From contig NZ_AQWU01000059.1 of assembly GCF_000376265.1 (NCBI RefSeq), positions 1 to 60,761 on the forward strand: a DNA stretch of 60,761 nt, in the 5' to 3' direction. How positions within the stretch are numbered: position 1 is the stretch's first letter; each line of letters opens with the position of its first letter. Shown in pieces: positions 24,988 through 34,268 of the stretch. The notes below the pieces were generated by a model that saw only the letters and a program-made list of their open reading frames with translations, searched no databases and had not been told where the DNA came from. This DNA comes from Thermus igniterrae ATCC 700962. Its GTDB lineage: Bacteria; Deinococcota; Deinococci; Deinococcales; Thermaceae. Made by a program: the position numbers and the translations under genes.

Positions 24988-25521
24988 ATGGGCTACCTCC
25001 TCCTGGCCTACCTCCTGGGCTCCTTGGTGGGGGGGCTTTTGCTCTTCCCCGAGGTGCGGGGGAAGGACTTGCCCGGGGGCTCAGGGGTCTTCCGCCGCAA
25101 GGGGCCCCTGGCCTCGGCCCTGGTGGTCCTCATAGACCTGGGCAAGGGGGTCCTGGCCGCCCTCCTCACCCCCCCGGAGTGGCGGCCCTACGCGGGGGTG
25201 GCGGTGGTGGCGGGGCACTGCTGGCCCGTTTTTTTCCGCTTCCGGGGCGGTGGGGGGATTGCGCCCTCCCTGGGGTTCTTCCTGGCCTGGCTACCCAGGG
25301 AGGCCCTCCTGGCCACGGGGCTTGGCCTTGCCGTGGCGGGGCTTTACCACCTCTTCTACTGGCGGTGGCGGCGCCGGGGGGTTTACCCCATCCCCTTCGG
25401 GGCTATCTTTGGCTACCTGGCCCTCCTTTTCCTTGCCCCTCCGGAGGGGCGGCTTGGGGGCTTTTTGGTGGCGGGGGTGGTGGCCCTGAGAGGCCTGCAA
25501 ATCCTCCGGGGAAGGTGGTAG
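24988..25521 (+). CDS. plsY: PlsY-like glycerol-3-phosphate acyltransferase
   Basis: A 177-aa polytopic membrane protein, the acyl-phosphate:G3P acyltransferase type that makes lysophosphatidate. The loops are recognisable: LLGSLVGGLLL (loop 1), RGKDLPGGSGVFRRKG (loop 1/2, canonical GSGNxGATN), GHCWPVFFRFRGGGGIAPSLG (loop 3, canonical GHxxPxFxxFKGGKG) and YPIPFGAIFGY. The second motif is degenerate (no N or GATN) and the third has RGGGG for KGGKG. Either it is a divergent Thermus PlsY or a paralogue with altered function. About five membrane helices. Confidence 0.8.
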   Translation: MGYLLLAYLLGSLVGGLLLFPEVRGKDLPGGSGVFRRKGPLASALVVLIDLGKGVLAALLTPPEWRPYAGVAVVAGHCWPVFFRFRGGGGIAPSLGFFLAWLPREALLATGLGLAVAGLYHLFYWRWRRRGVYPIPFGAIFGYLALLFLAPPEGRLGGFLVAGVVALRGLQILRGRW

Positions 25522-25530
25522 TTTTAGGGC

Positions 25531-26325
25531 ATGAAGATCCTGCGCTTCAACGAGGGCCGCTGGGGCATCCTGGAGGGGGAGACCGTGCTGGAGACCGACG
25601 GCCCCGGGGGCAACCCCACGGGCCGCCGCTACGACCTGGCCTCGGTGCGGCTTCTGGTGCCCGCCACCCCCAGCAAGATCGTCTGCGTGGGGCGAAACTA
25701 CCGGGAGCACATCCGGGAGATGGGCCACGACTTCGGGGAGGACCTCCCCAAGGAGCCGGGGCTTTTCCTGAAGGGCCCCAACACCCTGGCCCATCCCGGC
25801 AACCCCCGGGACCCCTGGAACACCGGGGATGCCGTGCCCTACCCCGCCTTCACCCAGGAGCTCCACTACGAGGGGGAGCTGGCCGTGGTCATCGGGGACC
25901 GCATGCGCCACGTTCCCCCAGAGAAGGCCCTGGACCACGTGCTGGGGTACACCATCGCCGTGGACATCACCGCCCGGGATGTGCAGAAAAAGGACCTGCA
26001 GTGGGTGAGGGCCAAGAGCGCGGACAAGTTCCTCCCCCTGGGACCCTGGATTGAGACCGACCTGGATCCCCAGAACACCTGGGTCCGCACCTATGTGAAC
26101 GAGACGCTCCGCCAGGAGGGGCACACCTCGCAGATGATCTTCAGCGTGGCCGAGATCCTGGCCTACATCTCGGGCTTCATGACCCTCGAGCCCCTGGACG
26201 TGGTCCTCACGGGCACCCCCGAGGGGGTGGGGGCCCTAAACCCCGGGGACCGCATTGAGGTGGCCGTGGAGGGGGTGGGCACCCTGCACACCCGCATCGG
26301 CCCCAAGGAGGAAGGGCGGTGGTAA
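25531..26325 (+). CDS. Fumarylacetoacetate hydrolase-family protein
   Basis: A 264-aa FAH-domain protein. The C-terminal core (about residues 60-260) has [24 protein letters not shown], the metal-binding [11 protein letters not shown] (ExE), [16 protein letters not shown] (Asp) and [15 protein letters not shown]. Such proteins hydrolyse or decarboxylate C-C bonds of acyl-pyruvates or oxaloacetate; the homologue in Thermus has a known structure but no assigned substrate that I know of. It overlaps the next gene by 7 bp. Confidence 0.9.
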   Translation: MKILRFNEGRWGILEGETVLETDGPGGNPTGRRYDLASVRLLVPATPSKIVCVGRNYREHIREMGHDFGEDLPKEPGLFLKGPNTLAHPGNPRDPWNTGDAVPYPAFTQELHYEGELAVVIGDRMRHVPPEKALDHVLGYTIAVDITARDVQKKDLQWVRAKSADKFLPLGPWIETDLDPQNTWVRTYVNETLRQEGHTSQMIFSVAEILAYISGFMTLEPLDVVLTGTPEGVGALNPGDRIEVAVEGVGTLHTRIGPKEEGRW

Positions 26326-27221
26326 AGGTCCTGGACCTTCACTTCCAGGGGGCAGAGCGGGTCATCGCCAGCTTCCTCCTCAAGACCCCTCAGGGCCCCG
26401 TCCTCATAGAGACCGGCCCCGAGAGCACCTACCCCCAGCTGGTGGCCGCCCTAAGGGCTGAGGGGGTGGAGCCCGAGGCCGTGCGCCACGTCTTCGTGAC
26501 CCACATCCACCTGGACCACGCGGGGGCCGCCTGGCGGTTGGCCGAGCTGGGCGCCACGGTCTACGTCCACCCCAGGGGAGCACCCCACCTGGTGGACCCC
26601 TCCAAGCTCCTGGCCTCGGCGGAGCGCATCTACGGCCACCTCCTCAAGCCCCTCTGGGGCGAGCTTAGGGGCATCCCCCCAGAGCGGGTGCGGGTGCTGG
26701 AGGATGGGGAACGGGTGGACCTGGGGGAGGTGCAGGTTCAGGCCCTGGAGACCCTGGGGCACGCCAGCCACCACCATGCCTACCTGGTGGAGGGCCTCCT
26801 CTTCGCCGGGGACATCGCCGGGGTGCGCATCGCCCCGGGGCCTGTCCTGCCCCCCACCCCACCCCCCGACATCCACCTGGAGAGCTGGTACGCCTCCCTG
26901 GACCGCCTCCTGGCCCTCAGGCCCGAGGCCCTCTACCTCACCCACTTCGGCCCCTACGGGGACGTGGAGGCCCACCTCCTGGCCCTGCGCCAGGTCCTGG
27001 AGGATTGGGCGGGCTGGACCCTGGGCCGGCTCAGGGAGGGCCTGGACCTGGAGGCCATGACCCCCCGTTTTGAGGCCTACTGGCGGGAGGGCCTGAGGCG
27101 GGCCGGGGTGGAGGAGGCGGGGATGCGCCTTTACGAGCTGGCGGACCCCCCCTACATGAACCTCCAGGGCCTGGTGCGTTACTGGCAGAAGCACCACCCC
27201 GAGCGGCTCCGGGAAGGGTAG
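26319..27221 (+). CDS. Metallo-beta-lactamase-fold hydrolase
   Basis: A 300-aa protein with the two-metal site: THIHLDHAG (HxHxDH), [13 protein letters not shown] (third His), [10 protein letters not shown] (bridging Asp) and LTHFGPYGD (last His). A helical C-terminal extension of about 90 residues follows. This resembles glyoxalase II/quorum-lactonase-like enzymes, but the substrate is not evident. GTG start inside the end of the FAH gene, so translational coupling is likely. Confidence 0.9.
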   Translation: MVKVLDLHFQGAERVIASFLLKTPQGPVLIETGPESTYPQLVAALRAEGVEPEAVRHVFVTHIHLDHAGAAWRLAELGATVYVHPRGAPHLVDPSKLLASAERIYGHLLKPLWGELRGIPPERVRVLEDGERVDLGEVQVQALETLGHASHHHAYLVEGLLFAGDIAGVRIAPGPVLPPTPPPDIHLESWYASLDRLLALRPEALYLTHFGPYGDVEAHLLALRQVLEDWAGWTLGRLREGLDLEAMTPRFEAYWREGLRRAGVEEAGMRLYELADPPYMNLQGLVRYWQKHHPERLREG

Positions 27222-27225
27222 GCCT

Positions 27226-28143
27226 ATGGAGGGTGTGCCTTCAGAAGGGGGCCTGACCCCCTTTCCCCTGGGCCGCCCGGCCCGCATGGCTGTGTTGGCC
27301 TCGGGTCGGGGGACGAACCTCGAGGCCCTCCTCCAGGCCTTCCCCCCCGGAAACCCCTGGGGCGAGGTGGTCCTGGTCCTCTCCGACAACCCCGAGGCCT
27401 ACGCCCTGGAGCGGGCCCGGAGCCGGGGGGTAGAGGCGGTGGCCCTTCCCTGGCGGGGGCGGCGGGCCTTTGAGGCCGAGGCCCTAGCCCTCCTGGCCCA
27501 AAAGGGGGTGGACCTGGTCCTCCTGGCGGGCTTCATGCGCCTCCTCTCCCCAGGCTTTGTGGAACCCTGGTACGGCCGCCTCCTCAACATCCACCCTTCC
27601 CTCCTCCCCGACTACCCCGGCCTCCACGTGCACCAAAGGGTCCTGGCGGCTGGGGAGCGGGAGACGGGCTCCACGGTGCACTTCGTGGACCAGGGCATGG
27701 ACACCGGCCCCATCCTCCTCCAGGGGCGGGTGCCGGTCCTCCCCGGGGACACCCCCAAGACCCTGGAAAGCCGGGTGCTCTTCCTGGAGCACCGCCTCTA
27801 CCCCAAGGCGGTGCGCCTCCTCCTCCTCGGCCTGGCCTTTCCCCCGCCCAAGGGGCTTGGCGGGCTCCTGGGGGAGGAGGCGGCTCGCCGCTTTGAGGCC
27901 CTTTCCCCCCGGGAGCGGCCCCTGTACCTGCGGGCCTGGGCCCTTCTGCGCGCCTGGGGCCAGGAGGCCTTGGCAGGGCTGGCCTTCCTGGGCCAGGGGG
28001 GGGTCTGGGGGCAGGGGGCTTTTCTCACCGCCCACCTCCTGGCCCAGGACCACCCTGCCCTCCGGGCCGAGCTCGCCACCCTGCCCGAGGCGGTGCGCAC
28101 CCGGGCCGAGGCGGTGCTCAAGCGGGTAGAATCCCCCCTATGA
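27226..28143 (+). CDS. purN: Phosphoribosylglycinamide formyltransferase with C-terminal extension
   Basis: A 305-aa protein. Residues 20-205 are a GART transformylase: MAVLASGRGTNLEALL, LAGFMRLLSPGFV, the catalytic NIHPSLLPDYPGLHVHQRVL (Asn, His) and GSTVHFVDQGMDTGPILLQ (Asp). It transfers formyl from 10-formyl-THF to GAR in purine synthesis. PurN is normally about 190-215 aa; here about 100 helical, Leu/Ala-rich residues are added after the domain. ATGA overlap with purD. Possible start at ATG 27286 would remove a non-conserved 20-aa lead. Confidence 0.9.
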   Translation: MEGVPSEGGLTPFPLGRPARMAVLASGRGTNLEALLQAFPPGNPWGEVVLVLSDNPEAYALERARSRGVEAVALPWRGRRAFEAEALALLAQKGVDLVLLAGFMRLLSPGFVEPWYGRLLNIHPSLLPDYPGLHVHQRVLAAGERETGSTVHFVDQGMDTGPILLQGRVPVLPGDTPKTLESRVLFLEHRLYPKAVRLLLLGLAFPPPKGLGGLLGEEAARRFEALSPRERPLYLRAWALLRAWGQEALAGLAFLGQGGVWGQGAFLTAHLLAQDHPALRAELATLPEAVRTRAEAVLKRVESPL

Positions 28144-29387
28144 GGGTGCTGGTGGTGGGTTCTGGGGGGCGGGAGCACGCCCTGGTGTGGAAGGCGGCGC
28201 AAAGCCCCCTGGTGGATAGGCTCTACGCCGCCCCTGGCAACGCGGGGATGGCGGCCTTGGCGGAACTCGTCCCCTGGAACGGGGACGTGGAGGCCCTGGC
28301 GGATTGGGCCCTCGAGGCGGGCATAGACCTCACCCTGGTGGGCCCCGAGGCCCCTTTGGTGGAGGGTATCGCCGACGCCTTTCAGGAGCGGGGCCTCCTC
28401 CTCTTCGGCCCCACCCAGAAGGCGGCCATGATTGAGGGTTCCAAGGCCTTCGCCAAGGGCCTCATGGAGAGGTACGGTATCCCCACCGCCCGCTACCGGG
28501 TCTTCCAGGACCCCCTCGAGGCCCTGGAGTACCTGGAGGAGGTGGGGGTACCCATCGTCATCAAGGACTCGGGGCTGGCGGCGGGCAAGGGGGTCACGGT
28601 GGCCTTTGACCTCCACACCGCCAAGCAGGCAGTGCTGAACCTGCTCTCCGGCCCCGAGGGGGGGGAGGTGGTGGTGGAGGAGTACCTGGAGGGGGAGGAG
28701 GCCACGGTCCTGGCCCTCACCGATGGGGAGACCATCCTGCCCCTCCTTCCCTCCCAGGACCACAAGCGCCTCCTGGACGGAGACCAGGGGCCCATGACCG
28801 GGGGGATGGGGGCGGTGGCCCCCTACCCCATGGACGGGGCCACCTTAAGGCGAGTGGAGGAGGAGATCCTCAAGCCCCTCATCGTCGGCCTGCGGGCCGA
28901 GGGGGTGGTCTACCGGGGGGTGGTCTACGCCGGGCTGATGCTCACCCGGGAAGGGCCCAAGGTGCTGGAGTTCAACGCCCGCTTCGGCGACCCCGAGGCC
29001 CAGGCCCTTTTGCCCCTCCTGGAGAGCGACCTGGTGGAGCTGGCCCTGCGGGTGGCTGAGGGGAGATTGGCGGGGGTAGAGCTTTCCTGGAAGCCGGGGG
29101 CCGCGGCCTGCGTGGTCCTGGCCGCCCCGGGCTATCCGGAAAGCCCCCGGAAGGGGATTCCCCTCCGGGTGCCTGAGCCCCCGGAAGGGGTGCTGGTCTT
29201 CCACGCGGGCACAAGGCGGGAGGGTAGGGTCTTGGTGAGCGCCGGGGGGCGGGTGCTGAACGTGGTGGGGTTGGGACAGGACCTCAGGGAGGCCCTGGAG
29301 CGGGCCTATGCCTTCCTCCCCCAGGTGGGTTTCCCCGGGGCCCTTTACCGCCGGGACATCGGCAGGCGGGCCCTGGCTAGTACTTGA
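28140..29387 (+). CDS. purD: Phosphoribosylamine-glycine ligase
   Basis: A 415-aa GAR synthetase of the ATP-grasp superfamily, the second step of purine synthesis. Signatures: RVLVVGSGGREHALVWK, YAAPGNAGMA, TLVGPEAPLVEGIAD, IVIKDSGLAAGKGVTVA, LPSQDHKRLLDGDQGPMTGGMGA and VLEFNARFGDPEAQALL. It acts just before PurN, with which it is translationally coupled. The 3' end overlaps the exonuclease-fusion gene by 11 bp, convergent. Confidence 0.96.
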   Translation: MRVLVVGSGGREHALVWKAAQSPLVDRLYAAPGNAGMAALAELVPWNGDVEALADWALEAGIDLTLVGPEAPLVEGIADAFQERGLLLFGPTQKAAMIEGSKAFAKGLMERYGIPTARYRVFQDPLEALEYLEEVGVPIVIKDSGLAAGKGVTVAFDLHTAKQAVLNLLSGPEGGEVVVEEYLEGEEATVLALTDGETILPLLPSQDHKRLLDGDQGPMTGGMGAVAPYPMDGATLRRVEEEILKPLIVGLRAEGVVYRGVVYAGLMLTREGPKVLEFNARFGDPEAQALLPLLESDLVELALRVAEGRLAGVELSWKPGAAACVVLAAPGYPESPRKGIPLRVPEPPEGVLVFHAGTRREGRVLVSAGGRVLNVVGLGQDLREALERAYAFLPQVGFPGALYRRDIGRRALAST

Positions 29388-31266
29388 GCCGGGCCAGGGG
29401 AAGCCGGGCGCAGGCCGCAAGGACCTCCCCCAGGGTGCGGTAGCCCCGTTCCCGCAAGAGGGGGAGCATGCGGGCGAAGACCTCGGCGGTCATCAGGGCG
29501 TCCCCCAGGGCGGTGTGGCGGCCCAGGACCGGTACCCCGAAGCGTTCCGCCAGGGTCTCCAGGCGGTGGTCCTTCAGGTCGGGGAAGAGGAGGTGGGCCA
29601 GGAGGAGGGTGTCCACCAGGGGGGGCTGGTCCACCCCCGCCCGCCGCAGGAAGGCCATGTCAAAGGCCCCGTTGTGGGCCAGGAGCACCGTGTCCTCCAG
29701 GAAGGCCCGGAAGGCGGGCAGGACCTCCTCCAGGCGGGGTTTTCCCTTCAGCATCTCCCAGGTGAGGCCGTGCACCTGGGTGGAGGCCTCGGGGATGGGG
29801 CGGCCCGGGTCCACCAGGGCCTCAAAAACCTCCTGGTGGAGCACCCGCCGGCCCAGGAGGTGGACCCCTCCCAGGGCGATGATGGCGTCCTTTTCCGGGT
29901 CCAGGCCGGTGGTCTCCAGGTCAAAGGCGGTGTAGAGGAGGCCCTCCAGAGGGGCTTCCTCCAGGGCCTCGGGCACCTGGAGGAGGGAGAGATCAAAGAC
30001 CTCGGCCCGGGGCGGGGGGCCTTCCTGGACGGGCAGGCTGGGGGCTTCCCGGGCGGGCAGGAGGAGGTGGAGGTGGTGCCCCTCCCGCCAGAGGCTTCCC
30101 CCGGCCCGCTCCACGGCCTCCTGCAGGGAGGGGTGGGGCGCGGGGGCGGGGTGGGGGAAGGCCAGGGTGAGGCGGAGGAGGCCGCCGGTGCGCCCGCCCT
30201 GGAGGAAGACCTCCTCCTCCTCCCGCAGGGTGGCGGCCAGGCCCCGGGCCAGGGCGTAGGTGTCCGCCCGCACCAGTAGCTCCCGGGCCTCCTCGGAGAG
30301 GGCCATCCCCGGGGAGAGGCCGGCCTCCCGCTCCAGGGCCTGGGCCAGGAGGGTAAGGAGGTCCCCCGCCAGCACCTCCGCCGCCTTGGGCGGGGGGGTG
30401 AGGCCCAGGACGAGGGCGGAAAGCTCCTCCGCCGTGGCCCGGGCTACCCGCAGGAGGGGCTTTAGGGAGGGGGAGGCCTCCCCCTCCAAGGCCTCCACCA
30501 GGGCCTTCAGCCCTGCCAGCTTGTCCTTCAGGCGGTGAAGGGTGGCCTCGTCCATGCCCCCCTCCTCCTTGGCCGCCTCCAGGAGGACCAGGAACCCCCC
30601 CTCGTCCGGCAGGGGCACCACCTGCAAGGAGAGCAGGCCTCCCCGACCCTGGACCAGGAAGCGCTCCTCGGGGAGGGCCAGGGCGTGGACCAAAAGCCCC
30701 CGCTCCAGGAGGCCAAAGAGGCTTTTCCCCGCCCCTAGGCCTTCCCCCAGGAGCTGGCGGGCGGGGGCATTGTAGAGGAGGACCTGGCCCCTGGCGTTGG
30801 CCAGCACCACCCCCTGGGGCAGGTGGCCGATGAGGGCCGCAAGGGTTTCCCGCTCCCTCTCCAGAAGGGCCTTGGCCTCGGCCACCCGGGCCGCCACCTG
30901 CTCTTCCAGGGCCTCTTTCTCCGCCGCCAGGCGGTTGATGAGCCCCGCCAGGGCCTGGAGCTCAAAGGGGCCCCGCAGGGGCAGGCGGTGGGCGGGGTTG
31001 GCCAGGAGCACCTCCGCTTCCTGCCCCAGGGCCCGGGTGGCTGCCAGGTACCCCAGGAAGAGGGGGTGGAGGAGGGCGGCCAGCACCAGGGCGAAAAGCC
31101 CCCCCACGAAGAGGAGGAGGGCGAGCTTTTCCCGGGCCACCCGGGTGAGTTCCCGGGCCAGGGCCTCTTCCCCCTGGAGGAGGAGGAAAAGGCCCAGGCC
31201 CACCGTGCCCCCCACCAGGAGAAGCCCCAGGAGGAGGGCGCCAAGAAAGCGCAGGGCCTCCTTCAT
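29377..31266 (-). CDS. Membrane sensor-like protein fused to a DnaQ-type 3'-5' exonuclease
   Basis: A 629-aa fusion. Two membrane helices (residues 8-30 and 48-75) are followed by a HAMP-like/coiled coil (95-140), a PAS-like domain (145-230, GHLPQGVVLANARGQVLLYN) and a helical region like a degenerate HisKA/ATPase with no clear phospho-His or ATP motifs (235-410). The C-terminal 190 residues are a DEDDh exonuclease: AFDLETTGLD (D449, E451), HNGAFDMAFL (D536), RHTALGDALMTA (H584, D589). Similar exonuclease-sensor genes accompany CrbS-type acetate kinases in proteobacteria. ATGA overlap with the receiver gene. Target nucleic acid or nucleotide unknown. Confidence 0.85.
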   Translation of the reverse strand: MKEALRFLGALLLGLLLVGGTVGLGLFLLLQGEEALARELTRVAREKLALLLFVGGLFALVLAALLHPLFLGYLAATRALGQEAEVLLANPAHRLPLRGPFELQALAGLINRLAAEKEALEEQVAARVAEAKALLERERETLAALIGHLPQGVVLANARGQVLLYNAPARQLLGEGLGAGKSLFGLLERGLLVHALALPEERFLVQGRGGLLSLQVVPLPDEGGFLVLLEAAKEEGGMDEATLHRLKDKLAGLKALVEALEGEASPSLKPLLRVARATAEELSALVLGLTPPPKAAEVLAGDLLTLLAQALEREAGLSPGMALSEEARELLVRADTYALARGLAATLREEEEVFLQGGRTGGLLRLTLAFPHPAPAPHPSLQEAVERAGGSLWREGHHLHLLLPAREAPSLPVQEGPPPRAEVFDLSLLQVPEALEEAPLEGLLYTAFDLETTGLDPEKDAIIALGGVHLLGRRVLHQEVFEALVDPGRPIPEASTQVHGLTWEMLKGKPRLEEVLPAFRAFLEDTVLLAHNGAFDMAFLRRAGVDQPPLVDTLLLAHLLFPDLKDHRLETLAERFGVPVLGRHTALGDALMTAEVFARMLPLLRERGYRTLGEVLAACARLPLARLKY

Positions 31267-31622
31267 GCTTCCTCCAGGAGCCGCTCCACCTGGGCCAGGA
31301 GGTCTTGGATGCCGAAGGGCTTGGCCATGAAGGCCTCGGCCCCCAGGGCCTCCGCCTTGGCCCGGTCCGCCTCCCGGCCCCGGGCGGTGAGGACCAGCAC
31401 CTTGGGCCGTCTGGGAAGGGGCTGTAGCCTCTCCAGGACGGCGAAGCCGTCCAGGCCGGGGAGCATCAGGTCCAGGACCAAAAGGTCAAAGGCCCCCCGG
31501 CCCAAGGCCTCCAGGGCCTCCTCCCCCGTCCGGGCCAGGGCCACCTCGTGGCCCGCCTTCTTAAGGAGGAACTCCAGGGGCACCAGGATGCTTTCCTCAT
31601 CGTCCACCACCAGGATCCGCAC
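31263..31622 (-). CDS. Stand-alone response regulator receiver domain
   Basis: A 119-aa CheY-like receiver. The acidic pocket is in VVDDEESI, the phosphoacceptor in LLVLDLMLPGLDG, the Thr/Ser switch in VLTARG and the Lys in MAKPFG. There is no output domain, so it must act by protein contact, unlike CrbR of Vibrio, which has a LuxR-type DNA-binding part. The GTG start lies 26 bp inside the end of the symporter-kinase gene, its obvious phosphodonor. Confidence 0.93.
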   Translation of the reverse strand: MRILVVDDEESILVPLEFLLKKAGHEVALARTGEEALEALGRGAFDLLVLDLMLPGLDGFAVLERLQPLPRRPKVLVLTARGREADRAKAEALGAEAFMAKPFGIQDLLAQVERLLEEA

Positions 31623-34095
31623 ACTCCACCTCCAAGGGCAGGGTGAAGGCGAAAGAGGCGCCTTCCCCCTCGGTTCCCTCCAGCCAGATCCGCCCCCCCA
31701 GGCCCTCCAGGAGCCGCCGGGCCAGAAAGAGGCCTAAGCCGGTTCCCCCGGAAAAGCTCTGGAAGGGCTCAAAGACCAGGGGCCTGGCCGCCTGGGGCAC
31801 CCCGGGCCCGTCGTCCGCCACCCGGAAGAGGACCTCTCCCCCCTGGCGCATAAGCTCCAGGCGCACCCGGCTTCGGGCATGGCGTAGGGCGTTGTGGAGG
31901 AGGTTGAGGAGCACCTGGAGCACCCGGTCCCGATCGGTGAGGGTCTGGACCTCCTCCAGATGGGCCTCCATTTTAATCCCCTTTTCCCGGGCCAGGGGTT
32001 CGGCCAGGGCCAGGGCCTCCTCCGCCAGGGCCTTAAGGTCCGTGGGGGTGCGATTGGGGGAGGGGTTGGCCTGGAGCCGGGTGTAGGCCAGGACCTCCTC
32101 CACCAGGCGGGAAAGCCGCCCCGCCTCCTTGGCCAAGAGGGCGGTGAAGCGTTGCCGCTCCGCCTCGGGCAGGTGGGGGTGGGCCTCGAGGATCTCCGCC
32201 AGGGCCCGTACCGAGGTAAGGGGAGTCTTGAGCTCGTGGGAGACCGCGGCCAAAAGCTCGTCCTTGGCCTGGTCCAGGGCCTTGAGGCGCTCGTAGGCCT
32301 CGGCCAGCTCCTGCCGGGCCTCCTCCAGGGCCTTGGCGTAGGCCCTAACCTCCCGGGACTCCCGGGCGGCCTCCTCCAGGAGGGCCTCGAGGGGCGCCTC
32401 CCGGGTGGCGGGGAGGAGGAGGAGCCGGGCGGTGGCGGGCCCTACCGATCCCGCCAGAAGGGCCTCGGCCAGGGCCGCCGCCTGGGAGCCCGAAAGGCCT
32501 TGGGCCTGCTTGCGGAAGGCCTCCTCGGCCTCCCCTCCCAGGACCCGCCGGAGGAGGGCGGCAAGTTCCTCCACCTCCCCCGTGCGCCCCTCCCGCACGG
32601 CTTCCTTCCGGGTGAAGAGGGAAACCCCCACGGTGAGGGCCAGGTTCACGAGGAGGCTTGCCAGGAAGCCGTGGGTGATGGGGTCCAACCCCTCAATACC
32701 CAAAAGCCCCTCGGGGTGGAGAAGGGGATGGGGACCCCGGAGGAAGACCTCGGGGAGCCAGCCCGAGCGGGCGAGAGCAGGGAGGAAGAGGGTGTAGGCC
32801 CAAAGGGCCATTCCCCCCAGGAGCCCGGCCAAGGCCCCCTGCCCGGTGGTCCCCCGCCAGTAAAGTCCAAGGAGGCCGGCTGGGGCCAGCTGGGCCACGG
32901 CCACGAAGGAGATGAGCCCCATGCCCACCAGGGCGTAGGCCTCCCCCGCCAGGCGGAAGTAGAGGTAGGCCAGGAGCAGGACCAGGAGGATGGCCATCCG
33001 CCGCCACAGAAGGAGGCTTCCCAGGGCCCGGAAGCGCAGAAGGAGGGGGGAGAGGAGGTGGTTGGAGACCAGGATGGAAAGGGCCAGGCTCTCCACCACC
33101 ACCATGGCCGTGGCCGCGGAGACCCCGCCCAGGAAAGCCAGGAGGGCCAGGGCGGGCTGGCCTGCTTCCAGGGGGAGGGCCAGGACGTAGAGGTCGGGGT
33201 TTTCCCCGGGGAGGTGGAGGCGGCCCAAGAGGGCCAGGGGCACCATGGGCAGGTTGATGAGGAGGAGGTAGAGGGGAAAGGCCCAGGCGGCTAGGCGCAG
33301 GTGGCCCGGCTCCACGTTCTCCACCACGCTCACGTGGAACTGCCGGGGGAGGAAGAGGAAGGCCAGGGCGGAGAGCCCCACCAGGCTGACCCAGGCCAGG
33401 TGGCCGGCAAGCCCCTCCGGGGGCAGGAGGAGGGGGAGGAGCTCGGGATGGGCCCCCACCTTGGGGAAGGGGTTTCCCAGGGCCAGCCAAACAAAGCCGC
33501 CCACCAGGAGGAGGGCGAGGAGCTTTACCAAGGACTCAAAGGCCACCGCCAGCACCAGGCCCTGGTGCCGCTCCGAGGGGTCCAGGCGGCGGGTGCCGAA
33601 GAGGATGGCGAAGAGGGCCAGGAGCAGGGCGGTGAGGAGGGCCACGTCCGCCAGGGGACTCTTCTGCCCGCTCAGGAAGAGGAAGGCCTGGGCGATGGCC
33701 TTAAGCTGCAGGGCTAGGTAGGGCAGAAGGCCCACCGCCAAAAAGGCCGCAATGAGGGGGCCCAGGGCGGGATGGCCGTAGCGCAGGAAGAGGAAGTCGG
33801 CCCAGGAGGTGAGGCGGTGGGCCCGGGCCAGCTCCAGGATCCGCCCGTGCAGGAAGGGCCAAAGCAGGAGGACCAGGGTGGGTCCCAGGTAGATGGGCAG
33901 GAAGGTGGCCCCCTCGGTGGCGGCCCGGCCCACGCTGCCGAAGAAGGTCCAAGCGGTGGCGTAGACCGCCAGGGAGAGGGCGTAGGCCTGGGGGCTTTGG
34001 GCCAGGGCCCGGGCCCGACCCTCCCCTAGAAGGGCCACCAGGAAGAGGAGGCCCAGGTAGAGGAGGAGGAGGGCTAGGAGGAAAAAGGGGCTCAT
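31597..34095 (-). CDS. Sodium/solute symporter-histidine kinase (CrbS-like)
   Basis: An 832-aa hybrid. Residues 1-500 are an SSS-family symporter of about 13 membrane helices (YATAWTFFGSVGRAATEG, FLFLPRQFHVSVVENVEPGH, GVSAATAMVVVESLALS). Residues 505-600 form a linker/coiled coil. Residues 605-825 are a histidine kinase with phospho-H620 in AAVSHELKTPLTSV, N735 in LLHNALRHA, DDGPGVP and SGGTGLGLFLARR. In Vibrio and Pseudomonas CrbS controls acs in response to acetate. ATG 34095 overlaps the upstream 58-aa gene as ATGA; the longer frame upstream is not homologous. Confidence 0.93.
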   Translation of the reverse strand: MSPFFLLALLLLYLGLLFLVALLGEGRARALAQSPQAYALSLAVYATAWTFFGSVGRAATEGATFLPIYLGPTLVLLLWPFLHGRILELARAHRLTSWADFLFLRYGHPALGPLIAAFLAVGLLPYLALQLKAIAQAFLFLSGQKSPLADVALLTALLLALFAILFGTRRLDPSERHQGLVLAVAFESLVKLLALLLVGGFVWLALGNPFPKVGAHPELLPLLLPPEGLAGHLAWVSLVGLSALAFLFLPRQFHVSVVENVEPGHLRLAAWAFPLYLLLINLPMVPLALLGRLHLPGENPDLYVLALPLEAGQPALALLAFLGGVSAATAMVVVESLALSILVSNHLLSPLLLRFRALGSLLLWRRMAILLVLLLAYLYFRLAGEAYALVGMGLISFVAVAQLAPAGLLGLYWRGTTGQGALAGLLGGMALWAYTLFLPALARSGWLPEVFLRGPHPLLHPEGLLGIEGLDPITHGFLASLLVNLALTVGVSLFTRKEAVREGRTGEVEELAALLRRVLGGEAEEAFRKQAQGLSGSQAAALAEALLAGSVGPATARLLLLPATREAPLEALLEEAARESREVRAYAKALEEARQELAEAYERLKALDQAKDELLAAVSHELKTPLTSVRALAEILEAHPHLPEAERQRFTALLAKEAGRLSRLVEEVLAYTRLQANPSPNRTPTDLKALAEEALALAEPLAREKGIKMEAHLEEVQTLTDRDRVLQVLLNLLHNALRHARSRVRLELMRQGGEVLFRVADDGPGVPQAARPLVFEPFQSFSGGTGLGLFLARRLLEGLGGRIWLEGTEGEGASFAFTLPLEVECADPGGGR

Positions 34096-34268
34096 GCCCT
34101 GCGGAAGAGGAGGTAGGCCAGGAGGATCACCAGCCCCCAGGCCCCGTAAAGGTAGAGGTACAAAGGGGGCAGGCCCAAAGGACCAACCGCCTCGCGGAAG
34201 AGGAGGCCCAAGGGCATGAGGAAAAGGAAAAGGGCCAGGAGAAAGAGGGCAAAGGCCTTCTCCCTCAT
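34092..34268 (-). CDS. 58-aa membrane protein between DUF294 and CrbS-like genes
   Basis: A short gene starting MREKAFALFLLALFLFLMPL and ending LVILLAYLLFRRA, with two membrane helices (residues 5-25 and 38-55). Its ATG overlaps the DUF294 stop (ATGA 34265-34268) and its stop overlaps the kinase ATG (ATGA 34092-34095). Such double coupling strongly argues that it is a real gene. I do not know a name. It may be an accessory subunit of the symporter-kinase, as small membrane proteins accompany SSS proteins elsewhere, including the DUF4212 protein in this locus. Confidence 0.8.
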   Translation of the reverse strand: MREKAFALFLLALFLFLMPLGLLFREAVGPLGLPPLYLYLYGAWGLVILLAYLLFRRA

